A stretch of DNA of 64,000 nt from Bacteroidaceae bacterium (GCA_017467885.1 JAFUKC010000002.1:1-64000), one strand, 5' to 3'; counted from the stretch's first letter, positions 25,759 to 35,589 are shown. Made by a program: numbers and translations. The notes: generated by a model not told the origin, from the sequence alone.

Positions 25759-27303
25759 ATGAGAAACATATTTTCACTTGTTGCATTTGTTGCCTTATTT
25801 TCTTTTATAGGTTGTGGCGGTCATTCGCACGATAATCATTCACATGCTCACGACGAACATGTACATAGTAATGTTTCGTCGGCTGTTTGCCCGATAACAA
25901 AATATTCCGATTCGTTGGAGATTTTTGTTGAGATGGAACAACTTGTGAGTGGCCGCAACTCGCATGTTACAGCGTATATAACACGCTTGAGCAATTTTAA
26001 ACCGATAGAGCCTTGCGCGGTAGATGTTACACTTGAGGTGAACGGAAGCAGGTTGTCGCAAACTGTCGACCCGCTGCACCAAGGTGTGTACGAGTTTCAC
26101 CTTTCGCCCGAGGTTGACGGCAAGGGTATACTCTCCTTTGTCATCGGCAACGAAACTGTATCTCTGCCTGTATCTGTTCATGCAGGCTGCAATCATGCTT
26201 CGGAAGAAGAGCATCATCATCATTCGCACGAAACAGGTGAATCAGCTCACTCCGGTACACATGTGGCTGCCGGTGCAATATCTTTCTTGAAGGAGCAGAG
26301 TTGGAAAATAGATTTTTCTACCGGCATTGTCGGCAGCAGCAATTTCAACGGTGCAGTGAAGGTGGCGGCAAAGGTCTCGGCTGCACCCGGGAACGAGGCC
26401 TCAATTGTTGCAACATCGGCAGGCAAGGTGCAATATGCCGGAAATATCGTTGCCGGCAAGGATGTGAGTGCTGGCGAGTTGCTTTTTATAATCGATGGCG
26501 GTGATGTTACCGAGAATGATGCGTCTGTAAAATTTGCCGAGGCCGAGAGCGCTTACCGATTGGCGAAGGCCAACTATGAACGCAAAGAGCTGTTGTATCG
26601 CGAAAAGATTGTGTCGGAGAGTGATTTCTTGCAAGCACAATCGGCGTTACGTGTTGCCGAAGCCAACTATAGCAGTATGAAACGCAGTTTTTCGGGCGAT
26701 AAAGTGCAGCTAAAGTCACCAATGACAGGATATATCTCGAATCTGCTTGCAGTCAATGGCGATTATGTGGCAGCGGGTACTCCGCTTGCAATGTTGCAAT
26801 GTGATGGCGAGGTGAATATTGCAGCCGAGTTACCGGTGCGTTTTGCATCGCTTTTGGCAAATATAAACAATATAAATATAGAGGTTGCCGATGGCAGGGT
26901 ATGTTCACTTGCCGAAGCCGGAGGGCGTGTGGTTGCCGTCGGTCGAACGGCTAATAATTGTGGAATGATACCTCTTACGCTTTCTGTGAAGAAATTATGG
27001 GATGTATTGCCCGGCAGTATTGTTACGTTGCATATAACTTCGTTGCTTGCCGATGGTCAACACTCTGTTGCGGTTCCTCGTTCGGCGCTTGTGGAAGAGA
27101 TGGGCAACTATTTTGTTTTTGTACAGATAACTCCTGTAGCTTTCGAGAAACGTGAGGTAAACATTGGTGCAACAGATGGTAAATACACACGTATCGTGAA
27201 AGGTCTGCACAAAGGTGAAAGAATTGTCACAAAGGGTGCAATGTCGCTGAAGTTATCGCAGGGTGCTGCAACACTCGACCCGCATGCGGGACATGTGCAT
27301 TAA
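25759..27303 (+). CDS. RND efflux periplasmic adaptor, histidine-rich (CusB/CzcB type)
   Basis: 514 residues from the chosen ATG. It is a lipoprotein (FIGCGG) followed at once by a His cluster (HSHDNHSHAHDEHVHSN); a second His/Glu cluster lies near residue 150 and the end is DPHAGHVH. The membrane-fusion core follows: a lipoyl-like segment (EASIVATSAGKVQYAG), a helical hairpin (FAEAESAYRLAKANYERKEL) and beta-barrel strands. It joins the inner-membrane pump to an outer-membrane channel. His clusters suggest Zn, Co, Ni or Cu. An upstream in-frame ATG at 25720 would spoil the signal peptide. Confidence 0.88.
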   Translation: MRNIFSLVAFVALFSFIGCGGHSHDNHSHAHDEHVHSNVSSAVCPITKYSDSLEIFVEMEQLVSGRNSHVTAYITRLSNFKPIEPCAVDVTLEVNGSRLSQTVDPLHQGVYEFHLSPEVDGKGILSFVIGNETVSLPVSVHAGCNHASEEEHHHHSHETGESAHSGTHVAAGAISFLKEQSWKIDFSTGIVGSSNFNGAVKVAAKVSAAPGNEASIVATSAGKVQYAGNIVAGKDVSAGELLFIIDGGDVTENDASVKFAEAESAYRLAKANYERKELLYREKIVSESDFLQAQSALRVAEANYSSMKRSFSGDKVQLKSPMTGYISNLLAVNGDYVAAGTPLAMLQCDGEVNIAAELPVRFASLLANINNINIEVADGRVCSLAEAGGRVVAVGRTANNCGMIPLTLSVKKLWDVLPGSIVTLHITSLLADGQHSVAVPRSALVEEMGNYFVFVQITPVAFEKREVNIGATDGKYTRIVKGLHKGERIVTKGAMSLKLSQGAATLDPHAGHVH

Positions 27304-27323
27304 TGTTCTAAATTGTTATTGCC

Positions 27324-30300
27324 ATGCTCAACAGAATAATAAAATTTTCTCTCGATAATAAACTGCTTGTATTCCTTGCCATGGTGCTGGTGGTTGTAGG
27401 CGGTATATATTCTGCAAAAAATATTGAGGTGGATGTATTCCCCGATCTTACAATGCCCACGGTGACAGTGCTTACCGATGCTGCGGATATGGCTCCCGAG
27501 GAGATAGAACGCTTGGTTACATTCCCCATAGAGACAGCTGTTAATGGTGCTACAAATGTTCGTCGCGTACGTTCCACCTCGTCGCAAGGTTTCTCATTTG
27601 TATGGGTTGAATTCGATTGGGGAACCGATATATACAAGGCCAGGCAGATTATAAGCGAGAAACTTGTGGCAATCAATGGTGAACTGCCTGAAGGTATTGT
27701 GCCTATGCTTGCTCCACAATCAAGTGTGATGGGTGAAATACTCTTTATCGGCATGCAGTCGGATACAACTTCTATGATGGAGTTGCGTACAATTGCCGAG
27801 TGGGTAGTTAAGCCGGCAATACTTGCAACAGGCGGAGTGTCGCAGGTAACCATAATCGGTGGAGACTATAAACAGTATCAGGTTCTTGCCGATGTTGTGA
27901 AGATGGATATGTACGGTGTCACGATGGAGCAACTTGAAGGGGCTGTAAGGGCAATGAGTGTAAATACCGGCGGTGGAGTTGTGCGTGATTATGGTAACGA
28001 ATATAATTTGCGTGGAATAGGTCGCACGAATAATACGGAAGAACTTGGCAGTACAGTTGTAAAAATGAACGGTGATGCAGCTGTGCGTGTTGCCGATGTT
28101 GCCGATGTGGTTATTGCCGGCGCGGTACGTCAAGGATATGCTTCGTTAAACGGCAAACCGTCGGTAATCCTGTCTGTATCGAAGCAACCCAACATAAATA
28201 CGCTTAATGTAACACATAATATCGAACAGAACCTTTCGGCTATTGCGGAATCGTTGCCGGCTGATGTAACCATCGATACTTCTATTTTCCGTCAGGCCGA
28301 TTATATACAGTCATCGGTAAATAATGTAGGCAATTCGCTTGTAGAGGGTGCTGTGTGTGTAATAATTGTACTCTTTTTGTTCCTTACATCCTTCAGAACC
28401 ACAATCATCTCAATTGTGGCAATTCCACTTTCATTGCTTGGTGCAATAATTGTTCTTTATCTTTTTGATATGGATATAAACACCATGACTTTGGGTGGTA
28501 TGTGTATTGCCATAGGCTCGTTGGTGGATGATGCGATTATTGATGTAGAGAATGTATACAAAAGATTACGCGAGAATCACGCACGTCCGTTAGCCGAACG
28601 TATATCAGTATATAAAGTGGTATTTGAGGCTTCATCGGAAATTCGTGCTTCTATCATCCACGCTACTCTGATAATAATGGTGACGTTTATGCCGCTTTTC
28701 TTCCTTGGCGGTCTCGAAGGGCGTATGCTTAAACCGCTTGGCATAGCTTATCTTGTGGCACTTTTAATGTCGTTGCTTGTGGCAATGACAATAACTCCAT
28801 TGCTATGCAGGCTGATGCTCTCCGGAGATAAATATCTTACTCGTAACGAGAAACAGAATTGGGTTGACAGATGGCTGTTGAAGAGATATTCCGAATCGCT
28901 TGATTGGGTAATGAAACGGGAAAAATCAGTGATAGCCTCGTTGGTGCTTTTGTTTGTGATATGTATAGTGTTGTTTGCCGGTATGGGTAGCAGCTTCCTG
29001 CCTGAATTTAATGAAAAGGCTCTTACCATTGCTGCTGTTTCACGTCCCGGTGTTTCACTCGAGGAGGCTAATAACATCGGTGGTATTATTGAGCGCGAGT
29101 TGTTGCAGATACCCGAGGTGACAAGTACCGCACGGCGTACAGGTAGAGGTGAGCTTGATGAACATTCGCAAACTTCCAATGGCGCCGAGATTGATGTGAA
29201 TTTTACTCTTGATAAACGTAGTAAGGCCGATTTCCTTAAGGATGTGAGGGCGCGTCTTGCTTCTGTTCCGGGTGTTGTGACATCGGTAGGGCAACCGCTC
29301 GAGCATCGTATCGATCACATGGTTTCGGGTACACAGGCCGATTTGGCTATAAAGATTTTTGGTCCCGACCTGAACAGGTTGTTTGGAACGGGGAACAGAA
29401 TAAAAGAACTGCTGGCCGATTTTGAGCAGGTGGTGGATGTTAATGTGGAGCAGCAGGTAGAGACTCCTCAATTGCAGATACGTGCCAATCGTGAGCGTAT
29501 GGCTTTTTACGGGGTAACGATGTCGCAGTTTAATGATTTTATTGCAGCTGCTTTCCCGGGTAAAAAGTTGGGTGAGGTTTATGAAGAGGAGCGTAGTTTC
29601 GACCTTATTTTGCGTCTTAACAGCGATTATACCGATAGCGTCGACGGTGTACGTCGTGCCTTGATTGATACCGATAAGGGCAAAGTGCCGTTGGAAGAGA
29701 TTGCCACAATAAAATCGGCCGGAGGTCCCGGCAGTATCAGTCGTGAGAATGTACAGCGAAAGGTGGTTGTTTCGGCAAATATTATCGGTGGCGATGTTGC
29801 CGGCACTGTTGAACGTATATCGGAGCATCTTGCAGAGAATCTCTCTTTGGGCGAGGGTTATCGTTTGGAGTTTGACGGACAATTCGAGAGCGCAGCAACT
29901 GCCTCACGTACCCTGTGGTTAACGTCGCTCATTGCAATAGGTGTTGTATTCGTTCTGTTGTACAGTGAATTCAAAAGCGCTTCACTCTCTTTTGTCGTGC
30001 TGCTGAATTTGCCGTTTGCCCTCATTGGAGGTGTTCTTGCCACATATATTTCCTCGGGTGTCGTAAGTATTCCGGCTATAATAGGCCTTATTACTCTTTT
30101 TGGTATAGCCACACGTAACGGAATCCTGCTTGTGTCGCGTTATCAGCATCTTCGCAGCAATGGGGTATCGCTCGACGAGGCTTTGCGCATGGGGTCTTGT
30201 GATCGCTTGACTCCGATATTGATGACGGCTTTTACATCGGCTCTTGCCCTTGTGCCGATGATTATGAACGGCGACGAATCGGGCAACGAAATACAAAGCC

Positions 30301-30401
30301 CTATGGCTGTAGTTGTGCTTGGTGGGCTTATTACATCGACATTGCTGAATGTGTATATTATACCAATCGTATATCGTTGGTTGCAAAGGCGTAATTTTTA
30401 A
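27324..30401 (+). CDS. RND heavy-metal efflux pump (CusA/CzcA family)
   Basis: 1025 residues with the RND topology: one helix, a large periplasmic loop, six helices, a second loop and five helices. HME-RND signatures include the N-terminal IEVDVFPDLTMPTVTV, the acidic TM4 signature IAIGSLVDDAIIDVEN (about 393-408) and the GGVLATYISSG segment. Powered by proton flux, it exports metal cations from periplasm or cytosol. It starts 20 bases after the adaptor gene. No TolC-type outer-membrane component is encoded nearby, so an unlinked one must be used. Confidence 0.92.
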   Translation: MLNRIIKFSLDNKLLVFLAMVLVVVGGIYSAKNIEVDVFPDLTMPTVTVLTDAADMAPEEIERLVTFPIETAVNGATNVRRVRSTSSQGFSFVWVEFDWGTDIYKARQIISEKLVAINGELPEGIVPMLAPQSSVMGEILFIGMQSDTTSMMELRTIAEWVVKPAILATGGVSQVTIIGGDYKQYQVLADVVKMDMYGVTMEQLEGAVRAMSVNTGGGVVRDYGNEYNLRGIGRTNNTEELGSTVVKMNGDAAVRVADVADVVIAGAVRQGYASLNGKPSVILSVSKQPNINTLNVTHNIEQNLSAIAESLPADVTIDTSIFRQADYIQSSVNNVGNSLVEGAVCVIIVLFLFLTSFRTTIISIVAIPLSLLGAIIVLYLFDMDINTMTLGGMCIAIGSLVDDAIIDVENVYKRLRENHARPLAERISVYKVVFEASSEIRASIIHATLIIMVTFMPLFFLGGLEGRMLKPLGIAYLVALLMSLLVAMTITPLLCRLMLSGDKYLTRNEKQNWVDRWLLKRYSESLDWVMKREKSVIASLVLLFVICIVLFAGMGSSFLPEFNEKALTIAAVSRPGVSLEEANNIGGIIERELLQIPEVTSTARRTGRGELDEHSQTSNGAEIDVNFTLDKRSKADFLKDVRARLASVPGVVTSVGQPLEHRIDHMVSGTQADLAIKIFGPDLNRLFGTGNRIKELLADFEQVVDVNVEQQVETPQLQIRANRERMAFYGVTMSQFNDFIAAAFPGKKLGEVYEEERSFDLILRLNSDYTDSVDGVRRALIDTDKGKVPLEEIATIKSAGGPGSISRENVQRKVVVSANIIGGDVAGTVERISEHLAENLSLGEGYRLEFDGQFESAATASRTLWLTSLIAIGVVFVLLYSEFKSASLSFVVLLNLPFALIGGVLATYISSGVVSIPAIIGLITLFGIATRNGILLVSRYQHLRSNGVSLDEALRMGSCDRLTPILMTAFTSALALVPMIMNGDESGNEIQSPMAVVVLGGLITSTLLNVYIIPIVYRWLQRRNF

Positions 30402-30499
30402 TTGAAGCATATAAGAATCTGTAGCCTCTAAACAATTTCCTCTTCTTTTCGGTTAATGATTCTGTTATTGGGTATCAACCTCTGTTTTTAACCGATAGA

Positions 30500-32323
30500 A
30501 TGGAGAAACGCAAGCAACATGCAATTCTTTCACCTTTGTTGTTGCATACTGTTGAGTTGTGTACGCAGGGTTTTTTGTTTGTCGTTTCGGTAATTACGCT
30601 TGGAGCTATAATTATCGATTATGGTTTTGTGCTCGATAATAGTGAAGGTGCTGTTATACATATAATATATTCTTTTGCTCGATGGGTCTATATTCTTGTA
30701 TACATTGCGCAGTTGTTGTTGGGTTGGTCGGCTATTACACGTAAATCATTCTTTCTGACATTCTTTTCGGGGCTTTTATTGTTGATTTCTTTGATACCTG
30801 ATATCTCTTCACCTCCATTTGCTTGGGTGTGGCTCGACAGTTTTCGGCAAATATTCGGCAGTCATATTTATATGGTTGTTGTAGTAGGTTTTTTTGCGGT
30901 GGTGGAGGTGTCGAAGGGTGTCGTACGTTTTATTAACAAAAAGACAAATCCTGCATTGTTGTTAGCCGCATGCTTTATCGTTGTGATAGCAGTGGGAAGC
31001 ATTCTTTTGTTGCTCCCTCGCTCTACTCACGAATTTGTGCGCTTGGCAGTTACTGATGCGATGTTTGTTGCAACAAGTGCTGTTTGTGTTACAGGGCTGT
31101 CACCTGTGGATATTTCTCAAACCTTCTCTTTGGAGGGGCAGATTGTAATAGTTCTACTCATTCAGATAGGAGGTCTTGGTGTAATGACCATAACCAGCTT
31201 CTTTGCAATATTCTTCATGGGTGGAACCGGTCTGTATAATCAGTTTGCGTTACGTGATATGGTAGGTTCCGATACGTTCGATTCGCTTATGCATACATTG
31301 CTATATATACTTGTCTTTACATTTGTAATTGAATTTGCGGGTGCATTTTTAATATGGCTCTCTGTTCATTCTACATTGGGATTTACTTTACGCGAAGAGG
31401 TGTTCTTTTCGTTATTCCACTCTGTTTCGGCTTTCTGTAATGCCGGTTTTTCCACTCTGCCGGGCAATCTTGGCAATGAGGCTGTTTTTACGGGGCATAA
31501 TGCGTTCTATATAATAATTTCATTGTTGGTGATTCTTGGCGGAATTGGTTTTCCTATACTGATGAACTTCAAACGATTGTTGTCGTATCACATTCATAAG
31601 TGTGTTCTTCGTCTTTCCGGCAGCAACAGACATGTACAACGCTATGAACATCTTGTTAATATAAACACAAAAGTGGTGCTTTCGATGACATTGTTGCTGA
31701 TTATTGCGGGAACGGTTGCTTTTGCAACTTTGGAGTGGAACAGTGCATTTGCCGGTATGCCTGTTGTAGATAAGCTTGTTCAATCGTTCTTTAATGCCGT
31801 TGTACCCCGAACGGCCGGTTTCAACAGTGTAAGTATTACAAGTTTTTCGTTGTTGACAGTTGCTGTTTATATGTTGCTTATGTGGATTGGCGGTGCCTCG
31901 CAGTCGGCTGCCGGTGGCATAAAGGTAAATACGGCTGCGGTGGCTTTTGCCAATCTGTTGGCGGTGGTAAAAGGACGCAATTCGGTAACATTGTTCAAAC
32001 GTGAAATATCCGAGATGTCTGTGCGCAGGGCTTATGCAATGGTTGCAGCTTCAATTATAACCATTTTTGTCTTCTTTATGCTACTTATGGCGATGGAACC
32101 GACATTATCGCCGAAGGCGCTTCTTTTTGAGACGTTGTCGGCTTATTGTACGGTAGGCGCAAGTATGGATGTAACGCCACAACTTGGGAGTGCCGGCAAA
32201 ATAGTTGTAACTATTCTTATGTTTATAGGTCGTGTGAGTCTTCTTACGATAATGATGGGTTTTGTGCAGCCGGCAGGGATAACTAAATTTCGTTATCCCA
32301 AGGATAATGTAATTATAAACTGA
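30500..32323 (+). CDS. trkH: TrkH-family potassium uptake channel subunit
   Basis: 607 residues. The four-fold M-P-M repeats are visible through selectivity-filter segments such as SAVCVTGLSPVD, SAFCNAGFSTLP, TAGFNSVSITSF and YCTVGASMDVTP. The N-terminal extension of about 150 residues holds extra hydrophobic helices, as in other Bacteroidales TrkH. The channel imports K+ through the inner membrane and is gated by the cytosolic TrkA encoded 13 bases downstream. The start lies 98 bases after the efflux operon. Confidence 0.93.
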   Translation: MEKRKQHAILSPLLLHTVELCTQGFLFVVSVITLGAIIIDYGFVLDNSEGAVIHIIYSFARWVYILVYIAQLLLGWSAITRKSFFLTFFSGLLLLISLIPDISSPPFAWVWLDSFRQIFGSHIYMVVVVGFFAVVEVSKGVVRFINKKTNPALLLAACFIVVIAVGSILLLLPRSTHEFVRLAVTDAMFVATSAVCVTGLSPVDISQTFSLEGQIVIVLLIQIGGLGVMTITSFFAIFFMGGTGLYNQFALRDMVGSDTFDSLMHTLLYILVFTFVIEFAGAFLIWLSVHSTLGFTLREEVFFSLFHSVSAFCNAGFSTLPGNLGNEAVFTGHNAFYIIISLLVILGGIGFPILMNFKRLLSYHIHKCVLRLSGSNRHVQRYEHLVNINTKVVLSMTLLLIIAGTVAFATLEWNSAFAGMPVVDKLVQSFFNAVVPRTAGFNSVSITSFSLLTVAVYMLLMWIGGASQSAAGGIKVNTAAVAFANLLAVVKGRNSVTLFKREISEMSVRRAYAMVAASIITIFVFFMLLMAMEPTLSPKALLFETLSAYCTVGASMDVTPQLGSAGKIVVTILMFIGRVSLLTIMMGFVQPAGITKFRYPKDNVIIN

Positions 32324-32336
32324 TAAATGACAAATT

Positions 32337-32756
32337 ATGAAATATTTGATTATAGGACTTGGGAATTTTGGTCGAACACTGGCAGAAGAACTTACCGATA
32401 AAGGACATGATGTTATAGGAGTCGACAATAATGAGCATCGCGTAGAGGAGATAAAAGACCGTATTTCTGTTGCATATATTATGGATACAACCGAGCCTGT
32501 TGCTCTTAATGTATTGCCTTTGGACGAGATAGAGTGTGCAGTTGTTACCATAGGGCAAAGTATGGACCATTCGTTGCGTACAGTGGCGGCACTTAAGGTG
32601 CTTTCTGTACGTAAAATATATGCCCGTGCATTGGATAACACACATAAATCGATATTGAGTGCAATGAATATCCAAAAGATTTTTATACCCGAAAGCTATG
32701 CCGCCCGCCTTATTGTACATACGTTTGCCGAAGGAAAATCGGTGGAATTAATGTAA
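32337..32756 (+). CDS. TrkA-type potassium regulator, RCK N-domain only
   Basis: 139 residues. A Rossmann fold is marked by IIGLGNFGRTLAEEL (GLGNFG at 7-12) and IGVDNNEHRVEEIKD, the NAD(H)/ATP-binding RCK_N domain that gates TrkH/KtrB. Most bacterial partners are about 220 residues and have a C-terminal RCK_C domain. Here the stop follows EGKSVELM and no RCK_C remnant can be read in the next 90 bases. It is either a natural one-domain version or the product of truncation. It is coupled to trkH. Confidence 0.85.
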   Translation: MKYLIIGLGNFGRTLAEELTDKGHDVIGVDNNEHRVEEIKDRISVAYIMDTTEPVALNVLPLDEIECAVVTIGQSMDHSLRTVAALKVLSVRKIYARALDNTHKSILSAMNIQKIFIPESYAARLIVHTFAEGKSVELM

Positions 32757-32843
32757 TATTCTTGCATATATTCGAACAATTCTGAAATTTATATTATAAT
32801 TGCGTTTTAATTCTGTAACAGAGAACCAAAAATACATACTGCT

Positions 32844-33023
32844 ATGCAAGAACTGCCAAAAGACCCAATGATTCTGTTCAGTTTCATAAACATGAAACTG
32901 CGTAACGAATATGCATCGCTCGATGATTTATGTGAAAGTTTGGATATAGATCGTAACCGGCTGGAAAAGACACTTGCCGATGCGGGCTTCGAATTTAACG
33001 AAGCCGGCAATAAGTTCTGGTAA
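32844..33023 (+). CDS. DUF4250 small protein
   Basis: 59 residues starting MQELPKDPMILFSFINMKLR and ending with FNEAGNKFW. The PxDPxxLxSxxNxKLRN opening and the helix-turn-helix-like middle (YASLDDLCESLDIDRNR) match DUF4250, a small bacterial family of unknown function that may bind DNA. It lies 87 bases after the TrkA gene. The length matches the family exactly, so I am confident it is a real gene despite its size. Confidence 0.8.
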   Translation: MQELPKDPMILFSFINMKLRNEYASLDDLCESLDIDRNRLEKTLADAGFEFNEAGNKFW

Positions 33024-33055
33024 TGATTCTGTTTTGATAAATCTATTGGTGACAG

Positions 33056-33086
33056 GTTGTTACTTATGTCAAAAGTGTTATCTTTG
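33056..33086 (+). promoter_or_regulatory. Promoter-like element before a small open frame
   Basis: GTTG (33056-33059, one mismatch to TTTG), 19-base spacer, TATCTTTG (33079-33086). Confidence 0.5.
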
Positions 33087-33094
33087 CCATAGGT

Positions 33095-33238
33095 GTAGCA
33101 AAATTCGAACTCTTTGGTAAGACAATTATAAGGCCTTATAGCGAGGGATGTGTCACAATCCCCTTCGATAAATATCACAAGGTGGCAAAGATGCTTCGTA
33201 GAACCGAAAAGCCTGTGATTATGTGGGTGTATAATTGA
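33095..33238 (+). CDS. Possible small gene without a standard start codon
   Basis: From 33095 a frame reads VAKFELFGKTIIRPYSEGCV followed by TIPFDKYHKVAKMLRRTE and KPVIMWVYN, ending TGA at 33236-33238. Composition, codon choice and alternating pattern look like a real 47-residue protein. No ATG, GTG or TTG precedes it in frame; the nearest upstream in-frame stop is at about 33050 and the only in-frame ATG after it is at 33191. It sits directly behind a good -7 element. It may use a rare start, have lost its start, or be a remnant. Confidence 0.35.
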   Translation, partial: VAKFELFGKTIIRPYSEGCVTIPFDKYHKVAKMLRRTEKPVIMWVYN

Positions 33239-33288
33239 TAACTAAAAGGTTGGTGGTTAAATGTGAGTATTGATAATTTTGTATAAAG

Positions 33289-34035
33289 ATGAATGATATA
33301 ATTGTACCCGATAAAGATCCTATGGGTCGTGCCATATTCGATTTTTACTCAACCGGGAAGGCTGCAAAATTACGTGTTCTTTCGTCGATGTTTTACGAGG
33401 ATGAGATACCTGTGGCAACGCTTTTTCGTTCCTACGGTGATATGCCTCTGCCGGAGCAGCAGGCCCTGTCGTTGGCAAAGGGGCGTGTGCTGGATATTGG
33501 TGCAGGTGCCGGTTGTCACTCAATCGAATTGATGCGTCGTGGGCATGATGTTGTGGCTATAGATATATCGGAATTATCGGTTAATGTAATGCGCGAGCGT
33601 GGTGTGGATGCCAGGCCTATAAACCTGTTTGACGATACGTTTGATGAAAAATTCGATACATTGCTTATGGCTATGAATGGAGTTGGGATTGTGGGCAGAG
33701 TAGAGCGTATGGAACAATTCTTTCGTTGTGTGAAACGTTTGCTCACCCCCGGCGGACAGTTGTTGCTCGATTCATCCGATATAAGATATATATTTGAGAA
33801 TGAGGATGGTTCGATGGACATAGATCTTGCTGCAGGTTATTATGGTGAAGTGGATTTTTCTATGCGCTATAAAAATATTAAGGGGGATAAATTCGATTGG
33901 CTTTACATCGATTTTGATACATTGTGCTTTTATGCCAATGAGAACGGCTTTGAGTGTGAAAAGTGTGTCGATGGTGAACACTATGATTATCTTGCACGTT
34001 TGACACGGACAGCAGATAAAAAAATCCCGGTATAG
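33289..34035 (+). CDS. Class I SAM-dependent methyltransferase
   Basis: 248 residues. The SAM-binding motif I is VLDIGAGAGCHSIELMRRG (about 67-85) followed by the acidic loop VVAIDIS, and GGQLLLDSSD corresponds to motif III. The first 60 residues contain an N-terminal helix bundle with YSTGKAAKLRV. No target can be deduced; small molecules such as quinones or lipids are typical for this type. It is a single gene between the DUF4250 region and the SLC13 transporter and uses standard core-genome codons. Confidence 0.8.
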   Translation: MNDIIVPDKDPMGRAIFDFYSTGKAAKLRVLSSMFYEDEIPVATLFRSYGDMPLPEQQALSLAKGRVLDIGAGAGCHSIELMRRGHDVVAIDISELSVNVMRERGVDARPINLFDDTFDEKFDTLLMAMNGVGIVGRVERMEQFFRCVKRLLTPGGQLLLDSSDIRYIFENEDGSMDIDLAAGYYGEVDFSMRYKNIKGDKFDWLYIDFDTLCFYANENGFECEKCVDGEHYDYLARLTRTADKKIPV

Positions 34036-34113
34036 TTGTCGGTTACGATATAATGGCCTAAATTAGCATGGTCGTGTAAAAAACAGTTAATCTATTACTC
34101 TATAAATTATTCT

Positions 34114-35559
34114 ATGAGATTCCTTAAAAAATATGCAAGAATAATAAAAATATTGTTTGTGTTGCTGTTGACAGCAACAGTGTGGCTTCTCCCGTCCGAT
34201 TGGTTCGGGGTCGAAGGGCTGACGGTGCTGCAACAACGTGTAATAGCAATCTTTGTTTTTGCTGCCGCCATGTGGATTTTAGAGGCTGTGCCGGCATGGA
34301 CAACCTCATTGCTTATCATTGTATTGATGTTGCTTACGGTTTCGAATAGCGGTATTACATTTCTTATAAGTGATATTCCTAAAGAGCAGTTAATAAGCTA
34401 TAAGGTTATTATGGCTACGTTTGCCGACCAAACCATTATGCTCTTTCTTGGTGGTTTTATCCTTGCTTTGGTTGCATCCAAGAGTGGTGTGGATGTTACA
34501 TTGGCACGTTTGATGCTTCGTCCTTTCGGCACACGTTCAAATATGGTACTGTTGGGCTTTATGCTTGTTACTGCTACTTTTTCGATGTTTGTAAGCAATA
34601 CGGCTACAGCTGCAATGATGTTGACATTTCTTACTCCGGTACTAAAATCTTTGCCCGATAATGAAAAGGGGCGTGCTGCGTTGGCATTGGCGATACCCAT
34701 CGGTGCAAATATAGGTGGTATAGCAACTCCAATAGGAACACCGCCCAATGGTATTGCCCTTGGATATCTTAATAATACCGAGGGGTTGAATATGGGAATC
34801 GGCTTCGATCAATGGACAATGGTTATGACTCCGCTTATGCTGGTGATTCTGTTTATCGCATGGCTGTTGCTGAAGAATATGTTTCGCTTCTCCTCTAAAG
34901 AGGTTATACTTAAAATTGAGGGTGGGGCAAAAAAGGGTTGGCGTACTAATGTTATATACGTCACGTTGGTTGTGACAATTCTGCTGTGGATGTTCGAAAA
35001 GGTTGTTGGCATAAATTCATACGTTATAGCTCTTATACCGGTGGGTGTGTTCAGTGCCACACGTATAATAAAATCGAAGGACTTGAAAGAGATTGATTGG
35101 GCTGTATTATGGATGGTTGCCGGAGGTTTTGCTTTAGGCCTGGGGATGGATAAGACCGGGCTTGCCGAGGCGTTGGTACGCTCGGTTCCGTTCAATGATT
35201 GGCCGGCATTATTGGTTATTCTCGGTGGTGGAATTATATGCTGGCTACTCTCGACGTTTATATCAAACTCGGCGGCTGCTGCTCTTATTGTACCCATTCT
35301 GGCTGCCGTAGGAAAGGGAATGGGTTCTTCGTTGGAAGGCTTTGGTGGTATAAGTACAATGATTATAGGTATCGCATTATCGGCTTCGTTTGCAATGGCA
35401 CTGCCTATTAGCACTCCACCAAATGCAATAGCCTATTCAACGGGGCTTATAAAATCGTCGCAAATGGCTACAGTAGGTGTTTTAATAGGTGTAATATCAT
35501 TGACTCTGGGATATTCGCTATTAATCCTTATCGGCCGTATAGGTTTCTTCGGATATTAA
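34114..35559 (+). CDS. SLC13/DASS family anion symporter
   Basis: 481 residues with about 11-12 membrane segments. The two inverted repeats show the substrate and sodium signatures: FVSNTATAAMM with IGTPPNGIAL in the first half, and FISNSAAAALIVP with ISTPPNAIAY in the second. DASS proteins import dicarboxylates, citrate or sulfate with Na+. The second SNT is SNS here. A porin gene follows 31 bases after its stop, suggesting a paired outer- and inner-membrane route for an anionic substrate. Confidence 0.9.
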   Translation: MRFLKKYARIIKILFVLLLTATVWLLPSDWFGVEGLTVLQQRVIAIFVFAAAMWILEAVPAWTTSLLIIVLMLLTVSNSGITFLISDIPKEQLISYKVIMATFADQTIMLFLGGFILALVASKSGVDVTLARLMLRPFGTRSNMVLLGFMLVTATFSMFVSNTATAAMMLTFLTPVLKSLPDNEKGRAALALAIPIGANIGGIATPIGTPPNGIALGYLNNTEGLNMGIGFDQWTMVMTPLMLVILFIAWLLLKNMFRFSSKEVILKIEGGAKKGWRTNVIYVTLVVTILLWMFEKVVGINSYVIALIPVGVFSATRIIKSKDLKEIDWAVLWMVAGGFALGLGMDKTGLAEALVRSVPFNDWPALLVILGGGIICWLLSTFISNSAAAALIVPILAAVGKGMGSSLEGFGGISTMIIGIALSASFAMALPISTPPNAIAYSTGLIKSSQMATVGVLIGVISLTLGYSLLILIGRIGFFGY

Positions 35560-35577
35560 GAAGCTGTTTTGAATTTT
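35558..35577 (+). repeat. Dispersed intergenic motif, copy 3
   Basis: AAGAAGCTGTTTTGAATTTT, beginning inside the transporter stop codon. It differs from copies 1 and 2 at a few positions. Confidence 0.45.
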
Positions 35578-35589
35578 AAAACAAACAAT

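Noticed and set aside
32807..33178. 123-codon frame on the minus strand
   Set aside because: It lies antisense to the DUF4250 gene and reads as a low-complexity shadow.
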